A stretch of DNA of 64,000 bases from Paenibacillus crassostreae (GCF_001857945.1 NZ_CP017770.1:3038001-3102000); one strand, 5' to 3'. Shown: positions 46,895 through 55,964, counted from the stretch's first letter. The notes: generated by a model not told the origin, from the letters alone. A program made the numbers and translations.

Positions 46895-47617
46895 ATGGAT
46901 ATTCGAGAATTGGGACAAGGATCCATTAAAGTACTCTTGGTGGATGATCATCAATTGTTTCGTGAAGGTCTCAAGCGAATTCTGAATATGGAGGATGATA
47001 TGGAGGTCATCGGAGAATGCGGTGATGGAATCCAAGTGCTTGAGTTCTGCAATGAGAATAAACCAGATGTTGTACTCATGGATATTAATATGCCTGTGGA
47101 GAATGGTGTGGAAGCAACGGAGAAGCTTCGAGAGCTTTTTCCTGACATAAAAGTGATTATTCTATCTATTCATGACGATGAGAGCTATGTATTTGAGACA
47201 CTTCGCAAAGGTGCTAATGGCTATTTGTTGAAGGATATGGAGGCAGAGTCTCTTATTAATGCGATTCGTTCTGTGAATCAAGGTTATGCCTTTATTCATC
47301 CGAAAGTAACCGGGAATCTAATTCAGCAATTACGTCGAATGACGTTTGTTAATGAAGCGGGAGCAATGAGAGAGAGAGTATTGAATGATACTGGTGTAAA
47401 ATTCGTAGGTGGAGATGATAACCCACTCACACGTCGCGAAGCAGAAGTATTACGATTAATGTCTGAGGGAAAGAGCAACAAGATGATTGCTGAACATCTT
47501 TTCATCAGTGAGAAGACTGTTAAGAATCATGTTAGTAGTGTCCTGCAAAAGATGGAAGTAGATGATCGTACACAAGCGGTTATTAATGCTATTAAATACG
47601 GTTGGGTGAGACTGTAA
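46895..47617 (+). CDS. degU: Response regulator DegU
   Basis: NarL/LuxR-type DNA-binding partner of DegS. 240 residues: receiver domain with LLVDDHQLFREGL at the N-terminus, phospho-acceptor D63 in VVLMDINMP, and KGANGYLLKDM with the conserved lysine near the receiver end. After a linker, the LuxR helix-turn-helix LTRREAEVLRLMSEGKSNKMIAEHLFISEKTVKNHVSSVLQKM spans about 175-217. Start ATG 46895 after GAGAGGAGTGATAGA. It is followed by competence genes as in Bacillus. Confidence 0.97.
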   Translation: MDIRELGQGSIKVLLVDDHQLFREGLKRILNMEDDMEVIGECGDGIQVLEFCNENKPDVVLMDINMPVENGVEATEKLRELFPDIKVIILSIHDDESYVFETLRKGANGYLLKDMEAESLINAIRSVNQGYAFIHPKVTGNLIQQLRRMTFVNEAGAMRERVLNDTGVKFVGGDDNPLTRREAEVLRLMSEGKSNKMIAEHLFISEKTVKNHVSSVLQKMEVDDRTQAVINAIKYGWVRL

Positions 47618-47706
47618 CAAGGATATGAAGCCGATGGGGAGAAATCCAAATTAGGCCGTTCCACTCTTCATGGGTGTGGGCACTACATTCCTATCTTGTC
47701 ACCGAG

Positions 47707-47746
47707 CCTTGTATTTCAGCATATATTGTTGATATACAAGGAGGTG
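47707..47746 (+). promoter_or_regulatory. Hairpin that buries the Shine-Dalgarno of the next gene
   Basis: CCTTGTATTTCAGC (47707-47720) pairs with GTTGATATACAAGG (47728-47741) over 14 bp with one mismatch and one wobble. The right arm overlaps AAGGAGGTG (47738-47746), the ribosome site of the gene starting at 47754. Opening the stem would be needed for translation. Confidence 0.6.
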
Positions 47747-47753
47747 AAGCTCC

Positions 47754-48182
47754 GTGGTTATGCAATTGATATGGGTTGCTGTCATTTATGGGTTAGCCAT
47801 AGCTTGGATTCATGGGATGTATCATATAACTCATAAACGTAAGGCAGATCACCGGAAAAATAAGGTTAGCCGTTATATACTAATTACCTGTAACCATGAA
47901 AGTCAGGTAGAATGGTATGTGCGGGCGCTGTGGTTGTATGCTTATCTTAGAAATAAGGAAGTTTACTTGCTGGTTATTGATGACGCTTCAAGTGATGAAA
48001 CGGTGCGGATAGTTCAGCGGATGAGTGATTTCTCAGGGTTAGATCTAACGTTGAGAGTCTGCTCAGGGGACATTGGAGTTGAACTGAGTAATGTTGGCAC
48101 TCAAGAAGAATTAGAGGAATTTAAATTAATTGATTTGAGAATACCGCAAGAGGCTAGACACATTCCATATGTGCAGGGTTAG
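47754..48182 (+). CDS. Small membrane-anchored protein with half of a GT2-like fold
   Basis: 142 residues, family not named by me. One N-terminal membrane helix (about 4-22), then a basic stretch, then SRYILITCNHESQVEWYVRAL and VYLLVIDDASSDETVRIVQRM. This pattern (a beta strand, VIDDASSDET) is like the first nucleotide-binding half of family 2 glycosyltransferases, but the second half with the DxD metal site is absent, so enzymatic activity is doubtful. Start GTG 47754 has AAGGAGGTG upstream, held in a hairpin. It lies between degU and comFA and ends before a terminator. Confidence 0.65.
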   Translation: MVMQLIWVAVIYGLAIAWIHGMYHITHKRKADHRKNKVSRYILITCNHESQVEWYVRALWLYAYLRNKEVYLLVIDDASSDETVRIVQRMSDFSGLDLTLRVCSGDIGVELSNVGTQEELEEFKLIDLRIPQEARHIPYVQG

Positions 48183-48234
48183 TGATGGTGTTGTCTGATG
48201 ACGGGAGTAATAATATAGGTGTTCGGGTGTGAAG

Positions 48235-48277
48235 CACACTTTCCGAGAAGAGGATTCCGGAGAAGTGTGTTTTTTTG
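48235..48277 (+). terminator. Terminator before comFA
   Basis: CACACTT (48235-48241) / AAGTGTG (48263-48269) with an inner TCCG/CGGA stem, then seven T. Confidence 0.85.
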
Positions 48278-48340
48278 CGTTCAAAAGGAGATCAAATAAT
48301 GGTTCCAATAAGAGTTCCAATGTGAGGGAGGAGCAGGGCT

Positions 48341-50479
48341 GTGAAATTATCCATTTACGCTATTCAAGTTAGGGGAAGTTGGAGGATTAGGGTGTCGCTA
48401 GATATAAGAGTGGATATTATATGGTGGGAGAGAACTGTAAATAATACTTCATCCAGGATGGTATTTCTGTCTGAGGAGATCCCGCTAGGATGGGCGATGA
48501 AGCTGGAACAGACGAAGTTAACAGATAGGGGAATGGATACATGGCAACTTTCTCAATGGAAGCAGTATATCGATCAGCTTCTTGAAGATGAGATACAAGA
48601 GGCGGCGACTCATTCAAAATCAACTAAATCTTATGTACATGAGAACCATATGTGGATATGGGATGCAGGAAGTAAATACGATGCAAGTACTCAAGGGGAA
48701 GAATGTAGAGCGCAGCGAGTAGAGAGAGTAGAGAGAGAACAACAGAAGAGCAAATTGAAGATCGAGATGTCATGGGAGAGGTTGGGGGATGGAATAAAGG
48801 GGAGGCCGGAGCATGATGGAATGCTGATGCAGGGGATGCTGAATAGACGAATAGCAGGAAATCTAGGGTATGATGGAATGCTACAAGAGTTGCGAGTAGA
48901 GGCAGATGTTCTGGCAGTGTCGATGCAAGGACGCTCCTTATTGAAATCGGAAGTAGATGCTTTATTAGCAGAGGTTGCGCCCAACATGGCAGGTGGCTGG
49001 TTCGCAGCTGCACAGCTGGCCTATCTTCAGGGCCAGCTTGCCTTCGGCGCAGGCGTTGCACCTGCCGCCTCCTCGCCGCGACGCGGCGCCTTGTGGCTGC
49101 ATCGCCGCCACAAAACCCTCCGCTGCCAACGTTGCGGCAGCGTCGCCCTTGGCCGCACGGCATGCGCCTCGTGCGGCAGCGCGGCGTGCGCCTATTGCGA
49201 GGAATGCCTCGCAATGGGGCGCAGCCGCACTTGTGCGCTGCTGCTTCGCGGAGCAGCGCATCCGGCCGTGCGGGGCACGGCCGGGGGTTCCCCCACCGCG
49301 GCCATGGGCCGGTGGGGGCTTAGCGCAGCGCAAAGCGCAGCCGCAGGCGCGGCGCTGCGATTCCTTAATGCTCCCGCCTTCGCAGGAGCTACGCGTCAAG
49401 TGCTACGATCACGAGCTGACTCAGCCCATTCGATGAATAAACGTTCGACCGCTGATCAGGTCCAGGATCATACCATGCCAGATCGCTTCCTACTTTGGGC
49501 AGTTACGGGAGCGGGTAAAACAGAAATGATTTTCCCATTACTCAACTCCTTATTGCAAGTTGGCGGGAGTGTGCTCGTCGCAACACCACGGAGGGATGTT
49601 GTCTTGGAACTCGCTCCTAGATTAGCTAAAGCTTTTCCAGACGTAAAACTTGTTACATTGTATGGAGGAAGCAAGGAACGCTGGAAGCCTGCGGAGTTGA
49701 CTTTGGCTACAACGCATCAATTAATGCGCTTTTACTATGCTTTTGATCTTGTCATTATCGATGAGATCGATGCGTTCCCATTCCATAATGATCCCATGTT
49801 GGCATATGCAGCGCAGTATGCTTGCAAGCCTGATGGCAAGTTCGTGTATCTGTCCGCGACACCTCCACGTGAACTACAGAGGGAGGCGGCTTCCGGAAAA
49901 GTACCTCATGCCAAAGTACCTGTGAGATTTCATGGACATCCACTACCTGTTCCTAGCCGACTGAATGTGAAAACTGTAGGTCAATGTTTACAACAGCAAC
50001 AGATTCCAGAGAAGCTTCTACGTAACTTGAGACAATCCATTCAACGAGGAGCACAATGTTTCCTATTCGTGTCAAGAATTCACCATATCGATCCATTAGT
50101 TACACTGTTGCGCCGTGTGTTACCTGAGCTTCACATAGAAGGCACTTCATCCGTAGACCCGAAGCGGGCGGAGAAGGTATTGGGTTTTCGTGATACACAG
50201 ATTAGATTGTTAATCACAACAACGATTCTAGAGAGGGGGGTTACTGTACCACGAAGCGATGTATTTATTCTTGATGCGAATAGTGAGCTCTTTGATGAAG
50301 CATCTCTTATCCAAATGGCTGGACGTGCTGGTAGATCCAAAGATGATCCCGCAGGCAGAGTCTTTCTAGCCTCACCAGAGTGGACGAATTCGCAGAGAAG
50401 AGCTGTTTCGCAGATCCAAGGAATGAACCGAATTGCGCAGAAGGGTGGTTACTTAACGAACAAGCACATGAAGGGATAA
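48341..50479 (+). CDS. comFA: DNA-uptake helicase ComFA
   Basis: DEAD/DEAH-type ATPase that helps pull single-stranded DNA into competent cells. 712 residues, against about 460 in Bacillus. The long N-terminal 210 residues are poorly conserved. A cysteine cluster follows (C262, C265, C275, C278, C283, C286, C289, C298), the zinc site of ComFA. Then come a low-complexity Ala/Arg/Gly linker, Walker A AVTGAGKT (387-394), VIIDEIDAFPF (DEID), and LSATPP. The C-terminal helicase lobe ends with QMAGRAGRS. Codons for about 233-350 are extremely GC-rich, unlike both flanks. Start GTG 48341 after GGGAGGAGCAGGGCT. Confidence 0.93.
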   Translation: MKLSIYAIQVRGSWRIRVSLDIRVDIIWWERTVNNTSSRMVFLSEEIPLGWAMKLEQTKLTDRGMDTWQLSQWKQYIDQLLEDEIQEAATHSKSTKSYVHENHMWIWDAGSKYDASTQGEECRAQRVERVEREQQKSKLKIEMSWERLGDGIKGRPEHDGMLMQGMLNRRIAGNLGYDGMLQELRVEADVLAVSMQGRSLLKSEVDALLAEVAPNMAGGWFAAAQLAYLQGQLAFGAGVAPAASSPRRGALWLHRRHKTLRCQRCGSVALGRTACASCGSAACAYCEECLAMGRSRTCALLLRGAAHPAVRGTAGGSPTAAMGRWGLSAAQSAAAGAALRFLNAPAFAGATRQVLRSRADSAHSMNKRSTADQVQDHTMPDRFLLWAVTGAGKTEMIFPLLNSLLQVGGSVLVATPRRDVVLELAPRLAKAFPDVKLVTLYGGSKERWKPAELTLATTHQLMRFYYAFDLVIIDEIDAFPFHNDPMLAYAAQYACKPDGKFVYLSATPPRELQREAASGKVPHAKVPVRFHGHPLPVPSRLNVKTVGQCLQQQQIPEKLLRNLRQSIQRGAQCFLFVSRIHHIDPLVTLLRRVLPELHIEGTSSVDPKRAEKVLGFRDTQIRLLITTTILERGVTVPRSDVFILDANSELFDEASLIQMAGRAGRSKDDPAGRVFLASPEWTNSQRRAVSQIQGMNRIAQKGGYLTNKHMKG
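49020..49400. other. GC-rich block inside comFA
   Basis: By hand count, 45 of 60 bases at 49141-49200 and 50 of 60 at 49261-49320 are G or C, against 24 of 60 at 49501-49560 in the same gene. It covers the zinc cluster and the Ala/Gly/Arg linker, and opens spurious long frames on the other strand and in another + frame. Confidence 0.85.
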
Positions 50480-50971
50480 GCATCATCAGCATAGAATGGC
50501 ATTTCTGTGGCAAATTGCGCTTGCTTATGAATACTCCCGCCAGAAACCCGCGCTTTCGCTTTGGCTGAAGTGGGGGTTGAAAAGGTAGTAGAAGTAGAAG
50601 TGAATTAAAAGTAGAAGGAAAAGAAATGAAGGAGATTAGAGAGAAATAGTTGCATAAAGTACATTTATATTTGAGGGAAAAGTGTAAATTTGGAAATAGT
50701 TGCACAAGGTACAGTTAAAAGTTGGATATTCCTGAAAAATTGAGGTCTCGAGGTAATTAGATGTAGGTTATGCAACTAAACTTAGCTCCAGAGTAAAATC
50801 GCCGAATCTAGGTGTACTTTATGCAACTATTGTAGGTAGGGCGCATGTTATTTGCTCAAATGTGGATGAGAGGGTGAGTGAGAGGTAAGCTGAAATGGTA
50901 ATAAAGAGATATTTTGTTTTGTTATGGAGGCTACTTATGAAAAATCATTCTGATCTATCAAGGAGGTAACT
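50480..50971. other. Gene-free stretch between comFA and comFC
   Basis: No supported gene; a 30-codon frame near 50497-50589 has no ribosome site. The right half holds the four-copy TAGTTGCAT repeat (50644-50831). comFB, present here in Bacillus, is absent. Confidence 0.65.
50644..50831. repeat. Four-copy TAGTTGCATAAAGTACA repeat in mirrored pairs
   Basis: Direct copies AAATAGTTGCATAAAGTACA (50644-50663) and AAATAGTTGCACAAGGTACA (50694-50713), then inverted copies TGTAGGTTATGCAACTAAA (50762-50780) and TGTACTTTATGCAACTATT (50813-50831). Spacing is 50 bases within the first pair and 51 in the second, giving overall two-fold symmetry. I recall similar dispersed repeats in Paenibacillus; no ORF. 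Confidence 0.8.
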
Positions 50972-51775
50972 ATGAACTGGAATAGACTGATGGAGCCATT
51001 CCATCGACTACTTGCACCCTCAGTTGTAAATTGCCTCACTTGTGGGAAAATGGTGAGTAGATCCACTTTAAAGGTAGGTGTATGTTTGCATTGTTATGAT
51101 GCCATCCCGTGGATTAGGGAGCCACGTTGTTCTATTTGTGGAAGGCATATTGGTTGTCCCGATTGTACCCGTACAGGAGGAAAGGAAACATATTTTCAAA
51201 GTAATCGAAGTGCGGTAGCCTATAATTCCATGATGCGAGATTGGCTGGGTCAATATAAATATCGAGGGAATGAGAAGTATAGTGAGCTACTCGTGATGAT
51301 GCTAGAGAAGGCTTTAGTTAACATGAGAAATGAATATAGACAGAATAAAGGAACTGAAACATGGAATATCGATATCATTACCTGTGTCCCTGTAAGTTCA
51401 ATTCGTCTCGAGGAAAGAGGATTCAATCAAGCTGAAGTGTTAGCCGTTGGGTTAGCCGATAAGATGCATCTTACATATAAAGAATTACTACTACGGGAAC
51501 GTCACACTAACAAACAAAGCTTCAAGAATCGGAGCGAACGAATTCGTGATATGGAGAATGTATTTAATACTGACAGAGAGATGATGAATAGTGTACATAA
51601 CATTCTTTTATCACGTCCAAGATCGTTCGCCAATATTCCTTTGCGAATTCTTGTTATCGACGATATCTACACAACAGGAAGTACAATTAATGCATGTGCA
51701 CGCGTATTGAAGGAGATCGGAGAAAGAATCGGACATCCAGTGGAGGTGTATAGTCTGACTTGGGCACGATCGTGA
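50972..51775 (+). CDS. comFC: ComFC (ComF/GntX-type phosphoribosyltransferase-like protein)
   Basis: Competence protein needed for DNA uptake with ComFA. 267 residues: an N-terminal zinc-ribbon (CLTCGK, CLHCYD, CSICGRHIGCPDC), a middle helix bundle (LGQYKYRGNEKYSELL) and a PRTase-type domain. The domain has VPVSSIRLEERGFNQAEVLA and the PRPP-loop VIDDIYTTGSTINACA near residue 228. Start ATG 50972 after AAGGAGGTAACT. It follows comFA in the Bacillus order, but 492 bp of repeat-bearing DNA separates them, so it may have its own transcript. Confidence 0.94.
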   Translation: MNWNRLMEPFHRLLAPSVVNCLTCGKMVSRSTLKVGVCLHCYDAIPWIREPRCSICGRHIGCPDCTRTGGKETYFQSNRSAVAYNSMMRDWLGQYKYRGNEKYSELLVMMLEKALVNMRNEYRQNKGTETWNIDIITCVPVSSIRLEERGFNQAEVLAVGLADKMHLTYKELLLRERHTNKQSFKNRSERIRDMENVFNTDREMMNSVHNILLSRPRSFANIPLRILVIDDIYTTGSTINACARVLKEIGERIGHPVEVYSLTWARS

Positions 51776-52098
51776 AATGACACATCTATCAGCGAATCAA
51801 CTTGGAACAATCAAATCGTACATATCTACAGTAACCCTTCGTCATTTAATTTCTGTGAAAGCGGCTCCTCAAAAATGGGTACGTCAATCTACTAACTAAA
51901 ACTGTAAGAATTGGCATGAACGTTCTCATGAGGATCGTAGTGGTACATTGCGTATTGTTAGATACTTTGTTACAATAAGTCACTCCATTCCGATGGCCTT
52001 CGATCTAAAAAGATAGACGAACCATACTCGGATACGTTATTCTATATATACTAGAATATAAGGTTATATGTATTATATGGAACGGGGAGTGGCGAACA
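51776..52098. other. Gene-free stretch between comFC and yvyF
   Basis: A 40-codon frame at 51777-51899 starts one base after comFC's stop but has no ribosome site and no recognisable product. I looked for a sigma-D promoter (TAAA-N15-GCCGATAT) for the flagellar genes and found none. A small dyad TATTCTA/TAGAATA lies at 52038-52058 with an AT-rich promoter-like region after it. Confidence 0.55.
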
Positions 52099-52506
52099 AT
52101 GAATCTCGGAAATTGTCCGCGTTGCGGAAAACTTTTTGCTATGAATTTTAGAGATATATGTCCGGAATGTACTAAGGCAATCGAAGGTGAGTATCAGCTG
52201 TGTTCTGATTTTTTAAGAGATCACAGAGGTGCTACGATGACTGAACTATCCGAGGAGACAGGTGTGGCGATACGACAGATCACTAAGTTCATACGAGAAG
52301 GGCGGATCTCCGTTATTGATGCCCCTAATCTTAGTTATCCATGCGAAGTTTGTGGCACTGCCTTTATTCAAGAAGGTAATATGTGTAACTCTTGTAGAAC
52401 GCGTCTGACGAAGGAATTAAGTAATTCTGTAAAGAATGAGCAGGCAAGAGAAGACAGAGACAATCATAAGGCTGCTTATAGTGCGCTCGATAAATACAAA
52501 AAGTAG
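52099..52506 (+). CDS. yvyF: Flagellar-operon protein YvyF (TIGR03826 family)
   Basis: 135-residue protein coded just before flgM in bacilli; a likely regulator. Two zinc knuckles frame a helix-turn-helix: CPRCGKLF...CPEC at residues 5-24, MTELSEETGVAIRQITKFIREGRISV at about 47-72, and CEVCGTAFIQEGNMCNSC at about 82-99. The tail is charged and helical. Start ATG 52099 after CGGGGAGTGGCGAACA. DNA binding is inferred from the middle motif. Confidence 0.9.
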   Translation: MNLGNCPRCGKLFAMNFRDICPECTKAIEGEYQLCSDFLRDHRGATMTELSEETGVAIRQITKFIREGRISVIDAPNLSYPCEVCGTAFIQEGNMCNSCRTRLTKELSNSVKNEQAREDRDNHKAAYSALDKYKK

Positions 52507-52645
52507 GAAAAAATAGTGAATTACGTTATGAGCTATTAAATAAGTATCAATGACGACCGATAAACTTAGTAAAGGGTATCGGTTTTTATTAATTTCAACG
52601 ATTACAAGGATGAACCTTAATAATAAGAATAGGAAGGTGAACGTT

Positions 52646-52930
52646 ATGAAAATTAACGAGACCGGACGAGTGGGAGCCATAAATTCTTATCAGCGCAATA
52701 TAGAAGCAGGTAGACAGAATGAAGATAAGAAGAGCCGTCGTAAAGATGAAGTAACCATCTCAGCCGAAGCGATGGAAATGCTGCAGGCTACAGAACGTAG
52801 TTCGAATTCAGAACGTGCTGGACAAATACAGGATTTGAAGCAACAAGTGACATCGGGTACGTACCAAGTAGATAGCAGCAAGCTTGCTGAGAAGTTACTG
52901 CCGTATTTCAAACAAAATTCCGAGAATTAG
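52646..52930 (+). CDS. flgM: Anti-sigma-D factor FlgM
   Basis: Holds sigma-D inactive until the hook is complete, when FlgM activity falls and late genes such as hag switch on. 94 residues: an N-terminal MKINETGRVGAINSYQRN motif, a charged disordered middle, and a C-terminal helical sigma-binding part (DLKQQVTSGTYQVDSSKLAEKLLPYF at about 65-90). Start ATG 52646 is chosen because AGGAAGGTGA precedes it; the frame is open further upstream without a ribosome site. Co-transcribed with flgN and flgK. Confidence 0.93.
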   Translation: MKINETGRVGAINSYQRNIEAGRQNEDKKSRRKDEVTISAEAMEMLQATERSSNSERAGQIQDLKQQVTSGTYQVDSSKLAEKLLPYFKQNSEN

Positions 52931-52939
52931 GTGAATACG

Positions 52940-53440
52940 ATGGCAATAGAACGAATCATTAATGTGTTGAAGGAATTAGATCTCGAGCATCAAAAGTTGA
53001 TCGAAAGCGGAGAACACAAGAAAAAGGCTATTATTGCTAATGAGATCGATCGCATCATCTCTTTAGTTAACCAGGAATCTAAGATCGTCAAGCAGATAGA
53101 GGTTCTTGAGGAAGAACGTTCAACTTCGATAAATCTCTTTTTAAAAGAGAAGGGGATTAAATCAAATTTGAAACTGAATTTAAAAGAACTTTCTAGGCTT
53201 GTATTTGAACCAGAAGATAAAAGCCGACTTCATAAGGTTCACTTGCACTTGAACGAGACTTTAAATAAATTAAAAGAACTTAATGATATCAATCAACAAC
53301 TAATTCAGCAGGCCATATCTTATATAGATTTTTCAATAGAGACATTAAAAGTCTATCCAGAACAAGAAGCATTCTATCAGCATCCGTCTGACAAAAATCA
53401 TGGATTAAGCAGTCCTGGCGTTTTTGATTCGCGTGCATAA
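52940..53440 (+). CDS. flgN: FlgN-type flagellar chaperone
   Basis: Export chaperone for the hook-filament junction proteins FlgK and FlgL, which are coded next. About 166 residues, all-helical with long coiled-coil segments (about 15-60 and 85-140), as in the FlgN/YvyG family. Start ATG 52940, with AGGTGA just upstream; GTG 52931 directly after flgM's stop is an alternative. The name follows from position and shape more than from any sharp motif. Confidence 0.85.
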   Translation: MAIERIINVLKELDLEHQKLIESGEHKKKAIIANEIDRIISLVNQESKIVKQIEVLEEERSTSINLFLKEKGIKSNLKLNLKELSRLVFEPEDKSRLHKVHLHLNETLNKLKELNDINQQLIQQAISYIDFSIETLKVYPEQEAFYQHPSDKNHGLSSPGVFDSRA

Positions 53441-53454
53441 TTGAGGAGGAACAC

Positions 53455-55014
53455 ATGACATCAACTTTTCATTCAATTGAAACTTCAAAGCGGAGCTTGT
53501 TCACCCAAACGGCAGCCTTGAGCACAACAGGCCATAATATAGCAAACGCTAATACAGCAGGGTACTCTCGTCAAGTCGTAAAAATGACGGAATCCATACC
53601 TATGGCGCCTTTTGCCTTTTTGCGATCGACAGCTCCGGGTCAATTGGGAACAGGATCTGAGTTCGTATCCATCGAGCGTGTACGTGTATCGTTCTTAGAT
53701 GATCAATTTCGCAACGAAAGTTCGTCACAGGGGGCATGGGACGTTAAGTTTTCTACATTGGAGAAATTAGAAGCAACACTTAACGAGCCTTCAGATAGTG
53801 GTTTAGCTAAGGTTATCAATAATTTCTGGGATGCTTGGTCTGACTTCAGTCAAGACCCACAGGATATCACCAATCGTAAGATTGTAAAGGAAACAACATT
53901 GGCCCTTACAGATGCACTTAATCAGATGAGTACTCAGATGAGTGAATTAACGACTGACTTGACGAGTAATTTAGCATTGCAGACTTCAAGTATTAATTCA
54001 CTGTTAAGTCAAGTGGGTGGCTTGAATGCTAATATTGCGAAAATCGAGGGTCTAGGAGACAATGCTAACGATCTTCGAGATCAACGTGATTATGCTATTG
54101 ATCAATTATCTAAGCTAGCCAATGTTCAAGTGACACCGTTAGAGAATGGCTACCAAGTCACACTAGCAGGACAAGTTGTAGTTACTGGAGATACGGTAAC
54201 GGAGATAACACCGGAAACCCTACAAGCGGGTTATGCGGGAGGCACGTTAACGAGTGGAGAGACTTATGGAACGATATACTCCAGAGATGTATACGTAGCG
54301 GATTATCAGAATCAGTTGAATCAATTAGTTAATTCATTAGCTAATGGGGATGTTGAGATTACAATTCCAGCGGGATCTATTGTACCCGAAGGGACTATAT
54401 TAAATGGAATCACTTATAGTAATGCGAACAACAATAGAAAAGTTGCTAGTGACCTAACAGTTACGGTACAAGGTATTAATGGATTGCATAAGCTCGGCTA
54501 TACTTTGGCAGGAGATTCGCCAGTAGCAGGTGGGGATTTTTTTGTTTCGAAAGATGGTTCAGCTCTTACAGCGGGTAATGTTACATTAAGCCAGCTTATA
54601 CAGGACGATCCTAACAATATCGCTTCATCTATTCGTACAGATGGTACAGGCACAGATGAAAAGGTCGTTGCCGGTAATAATTCCTTGGCTCTTCTGATGT
54701 CGGGACTAAAGAATGGTAAATTTGATTTCGGAACGGCATTCTCCAAACCAGCTACGATTGATGATTACTTTACTTCCATCGTTGGACAGATTGGGGTCGA
54801 AAGTAAAGAAGTGGGAAGACAAGTGCAGAATGCTCAATTACTTACAGATCAAGTAGATGCAAGTCGTCAATCTATTAGCGGTGTATCTTTAGATGAGGAA
54901 ATGAGTAATATGATTAAATTTCAACATGCTTATAGTGCAGCTTCGAGATTCATGACGACTATGGATGAGTTGTTAAATAAATTGATTAATAGTACCGGAG
55001 TTGTGGGTCGGTAA
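53455..55014 (+). CDS. flgK: Flagellar hook-associated protein 1 (FlgK)
   Basis: First junction protein between hook and filament. 519 residues with the N-terminal coil (SLFTQTAALSTTGHNIANANTAGYSRQ, about 15-41) and the C-terminal partner (GVSLDEEMSNMIKFQHAYSAASRFMTTMDELLNKLI, about 475-510), as in all rod-hook-HAP1 proteins. The middle (about 200-450) is the variable outer domain. Start ATG 53455 after GAGGAGGAACAC, 14 bp after flgN. Confidence 0.96.
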   Translation: MTSTFHSIETSKRSLFTQTAALSTTGHNIANANTAGYSRQVVKMTESIPMAPFAFLRSTAPGQLGTGSEFVSIERVRVSFLDDQFRNESSSQGAWDVKFSTLEKLEATLNEPSDSGLAKVINNFWDAWSDFSQDPQDITNRKIVKETTLALTDALNQMSTQMSELTTDLTSNLALQTSSINSLLSQVGGLNANIAKIEGLGDNANDLRDQRDYAIDQLSKLANVQVTPLENGYQVTLAGQVVVTGDTVTEITPETLQAGYAGGTLTSGETYGTIYSRDVYVADYQNQLNQLVNSLANGDVEITIPAGSIVPEGTILNGITYSNANNNRKVASDLTVTVQGINGLHKLGYTLAGDSPVAGGDFFVSKDGSALTAGNVTLSQLIQDDPNNIASSIRTDGTGTDEKVVAGNNSLALLMSGLKNGKFDFGTAFSKPATIDDYFTSIVGQIGVESKEVGRQVQNAQLLTDQVDASRQSISGVSLDEEMSNMIKFQHAYSAASRFMTTMDELLNKLINSTGVVGR

Positions 55015-55033
55015 TTAATAGGGAGGTTGAATG

Positions 55034-55942
55034 ATGTCTATACGTGTTACTTCTGGCATGATGAATTCACAGTTGTTGAATAATCTAAATCGCAACAATT
55101 ATAATATGAGTAAGTTACAGGAACAAGCATCTACGGGTCGTAAAATAAATAACCCTTCAGATGATCCAGTGGGTGTAACGTACGCACTGCGGTATAGATC
55201 TGATCTAGCATCCAATGAACAGTATCAGACGAGTGTCGATTCTGCAATTGGTTGGTTGGATACAACGGATACGATTATGTCACAAGCTGGTGATGTTATG
55301 AAACGTGTCAAGGAACTGACTGTCCAAGGTGCGTCAGGTACAGTTCCGCAATCTGGATTAGATGCTATTAATCAAGAAATTAAAGAATTGAAAGGGTACC
55401 TAGTTGATATCGGTAATACACAAATAAGGGGGAAATACATATTTAATGGTCAGAAATATGACCAAGCTCCTTATCAGCTTTCCGATACAGTAACTAGTTA
55501 TGATAAAATTAATGCAGATACAGCTGCTGTTGAATACTCAATTGGTGACGGAGTTAATTTCCGTATGAACACCTCTGGAAGTGACTTTTTTGGAACAAGT
55601 GAAGATACGGATAACGTCTTTAAGGTGCTAGATGACCTCTCAGCAGCGTTAGCTAGCGGCGATACTGCTAGTGTTAGTGCTCAGTTGACGAATATTGAAT
55701 CTAGAACAACGAAAATGCTTTCTTCTCAGACAGAAGTTGGAGCGCGGACGAATAGAGCAGAATTAGTACAGAGTCGGTTAACAGATAATAATTTGAACTT
55801 AACGACGTTACAATCAAAAGTTGAAGATGCTGACATTGCAAGTGTGCTGATTCAAGCTACATCGGCCCAGACTATATATGAAGCGGCGCTGAAATCATCG
55901 GCATCGATGATGTCCACAAGTCTAATGGATTACATGAGGTAA
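55034..55942 (+). CDS. flgL: Flagellar hook-associated protein 3 (FlgL)
   Basis: Second junction protein, directly under the filament. 302 residues with flagellin-like ends: IRVTSGMMNSQLLNNLNRN and the STGRKINNPSDDPVG motif in the N-terminal coil, and QTIYEAALKSSASMMSTSLMDYM at the C-terminus. ATG at 55031 and 55034 are adjacent; GGGAGGTTG favours 55034. Ends in a terminator, separating flgMNKL from fliW. Confidence 0.95.
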   Translation: MSIRVTSGMMNSQLLNNLNRNNYNMSKLQEQASTGRKINNPSDDPVGVTYALRYRSDLASNEQYQTSVDSAIGWLDTTDTIMSQAGDVMKRVKELTVQGASGTVPQSGLDAINQEIKELKGYLVDIGNTQIRGKYIFNGQKYDQAPYQLSDTVTSYDKINADTAAVEYSIGDGVNFRMNTSGSDFFGTSEDTDNVFKVLDDLSAALASGDTASVSAQLTNIESRTTKMLSSQTEVGARTNRAELVQSRLTDNNLNLTTLQSKVEDADIASVLIQATSAQTIYEAALKSSASMMSTSLMDYMR

Positions 55943-55964
55943 TAAATTGCAGTAATTTGGGAAC

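Noticed and set aside
48624..49399. Long open frames opposite to and out of frame with comFA
   Set aside because: They result from the GC-rich composition of 49020-49400, have no ribosome sites, and overlap a gene with clear helicase motifs.
50307..50705. 132-residue frame on the - strand across the comFA end
   Set aside because: No ribosome site, no recognisable motif, and it runs antisense to conserved comFA sequence and into the repeat quartet.
51777..51899. 40-codon frame directly after comFC
   Set aside because: No Shine-Dalgarno, no motif, no conservation evidence available.
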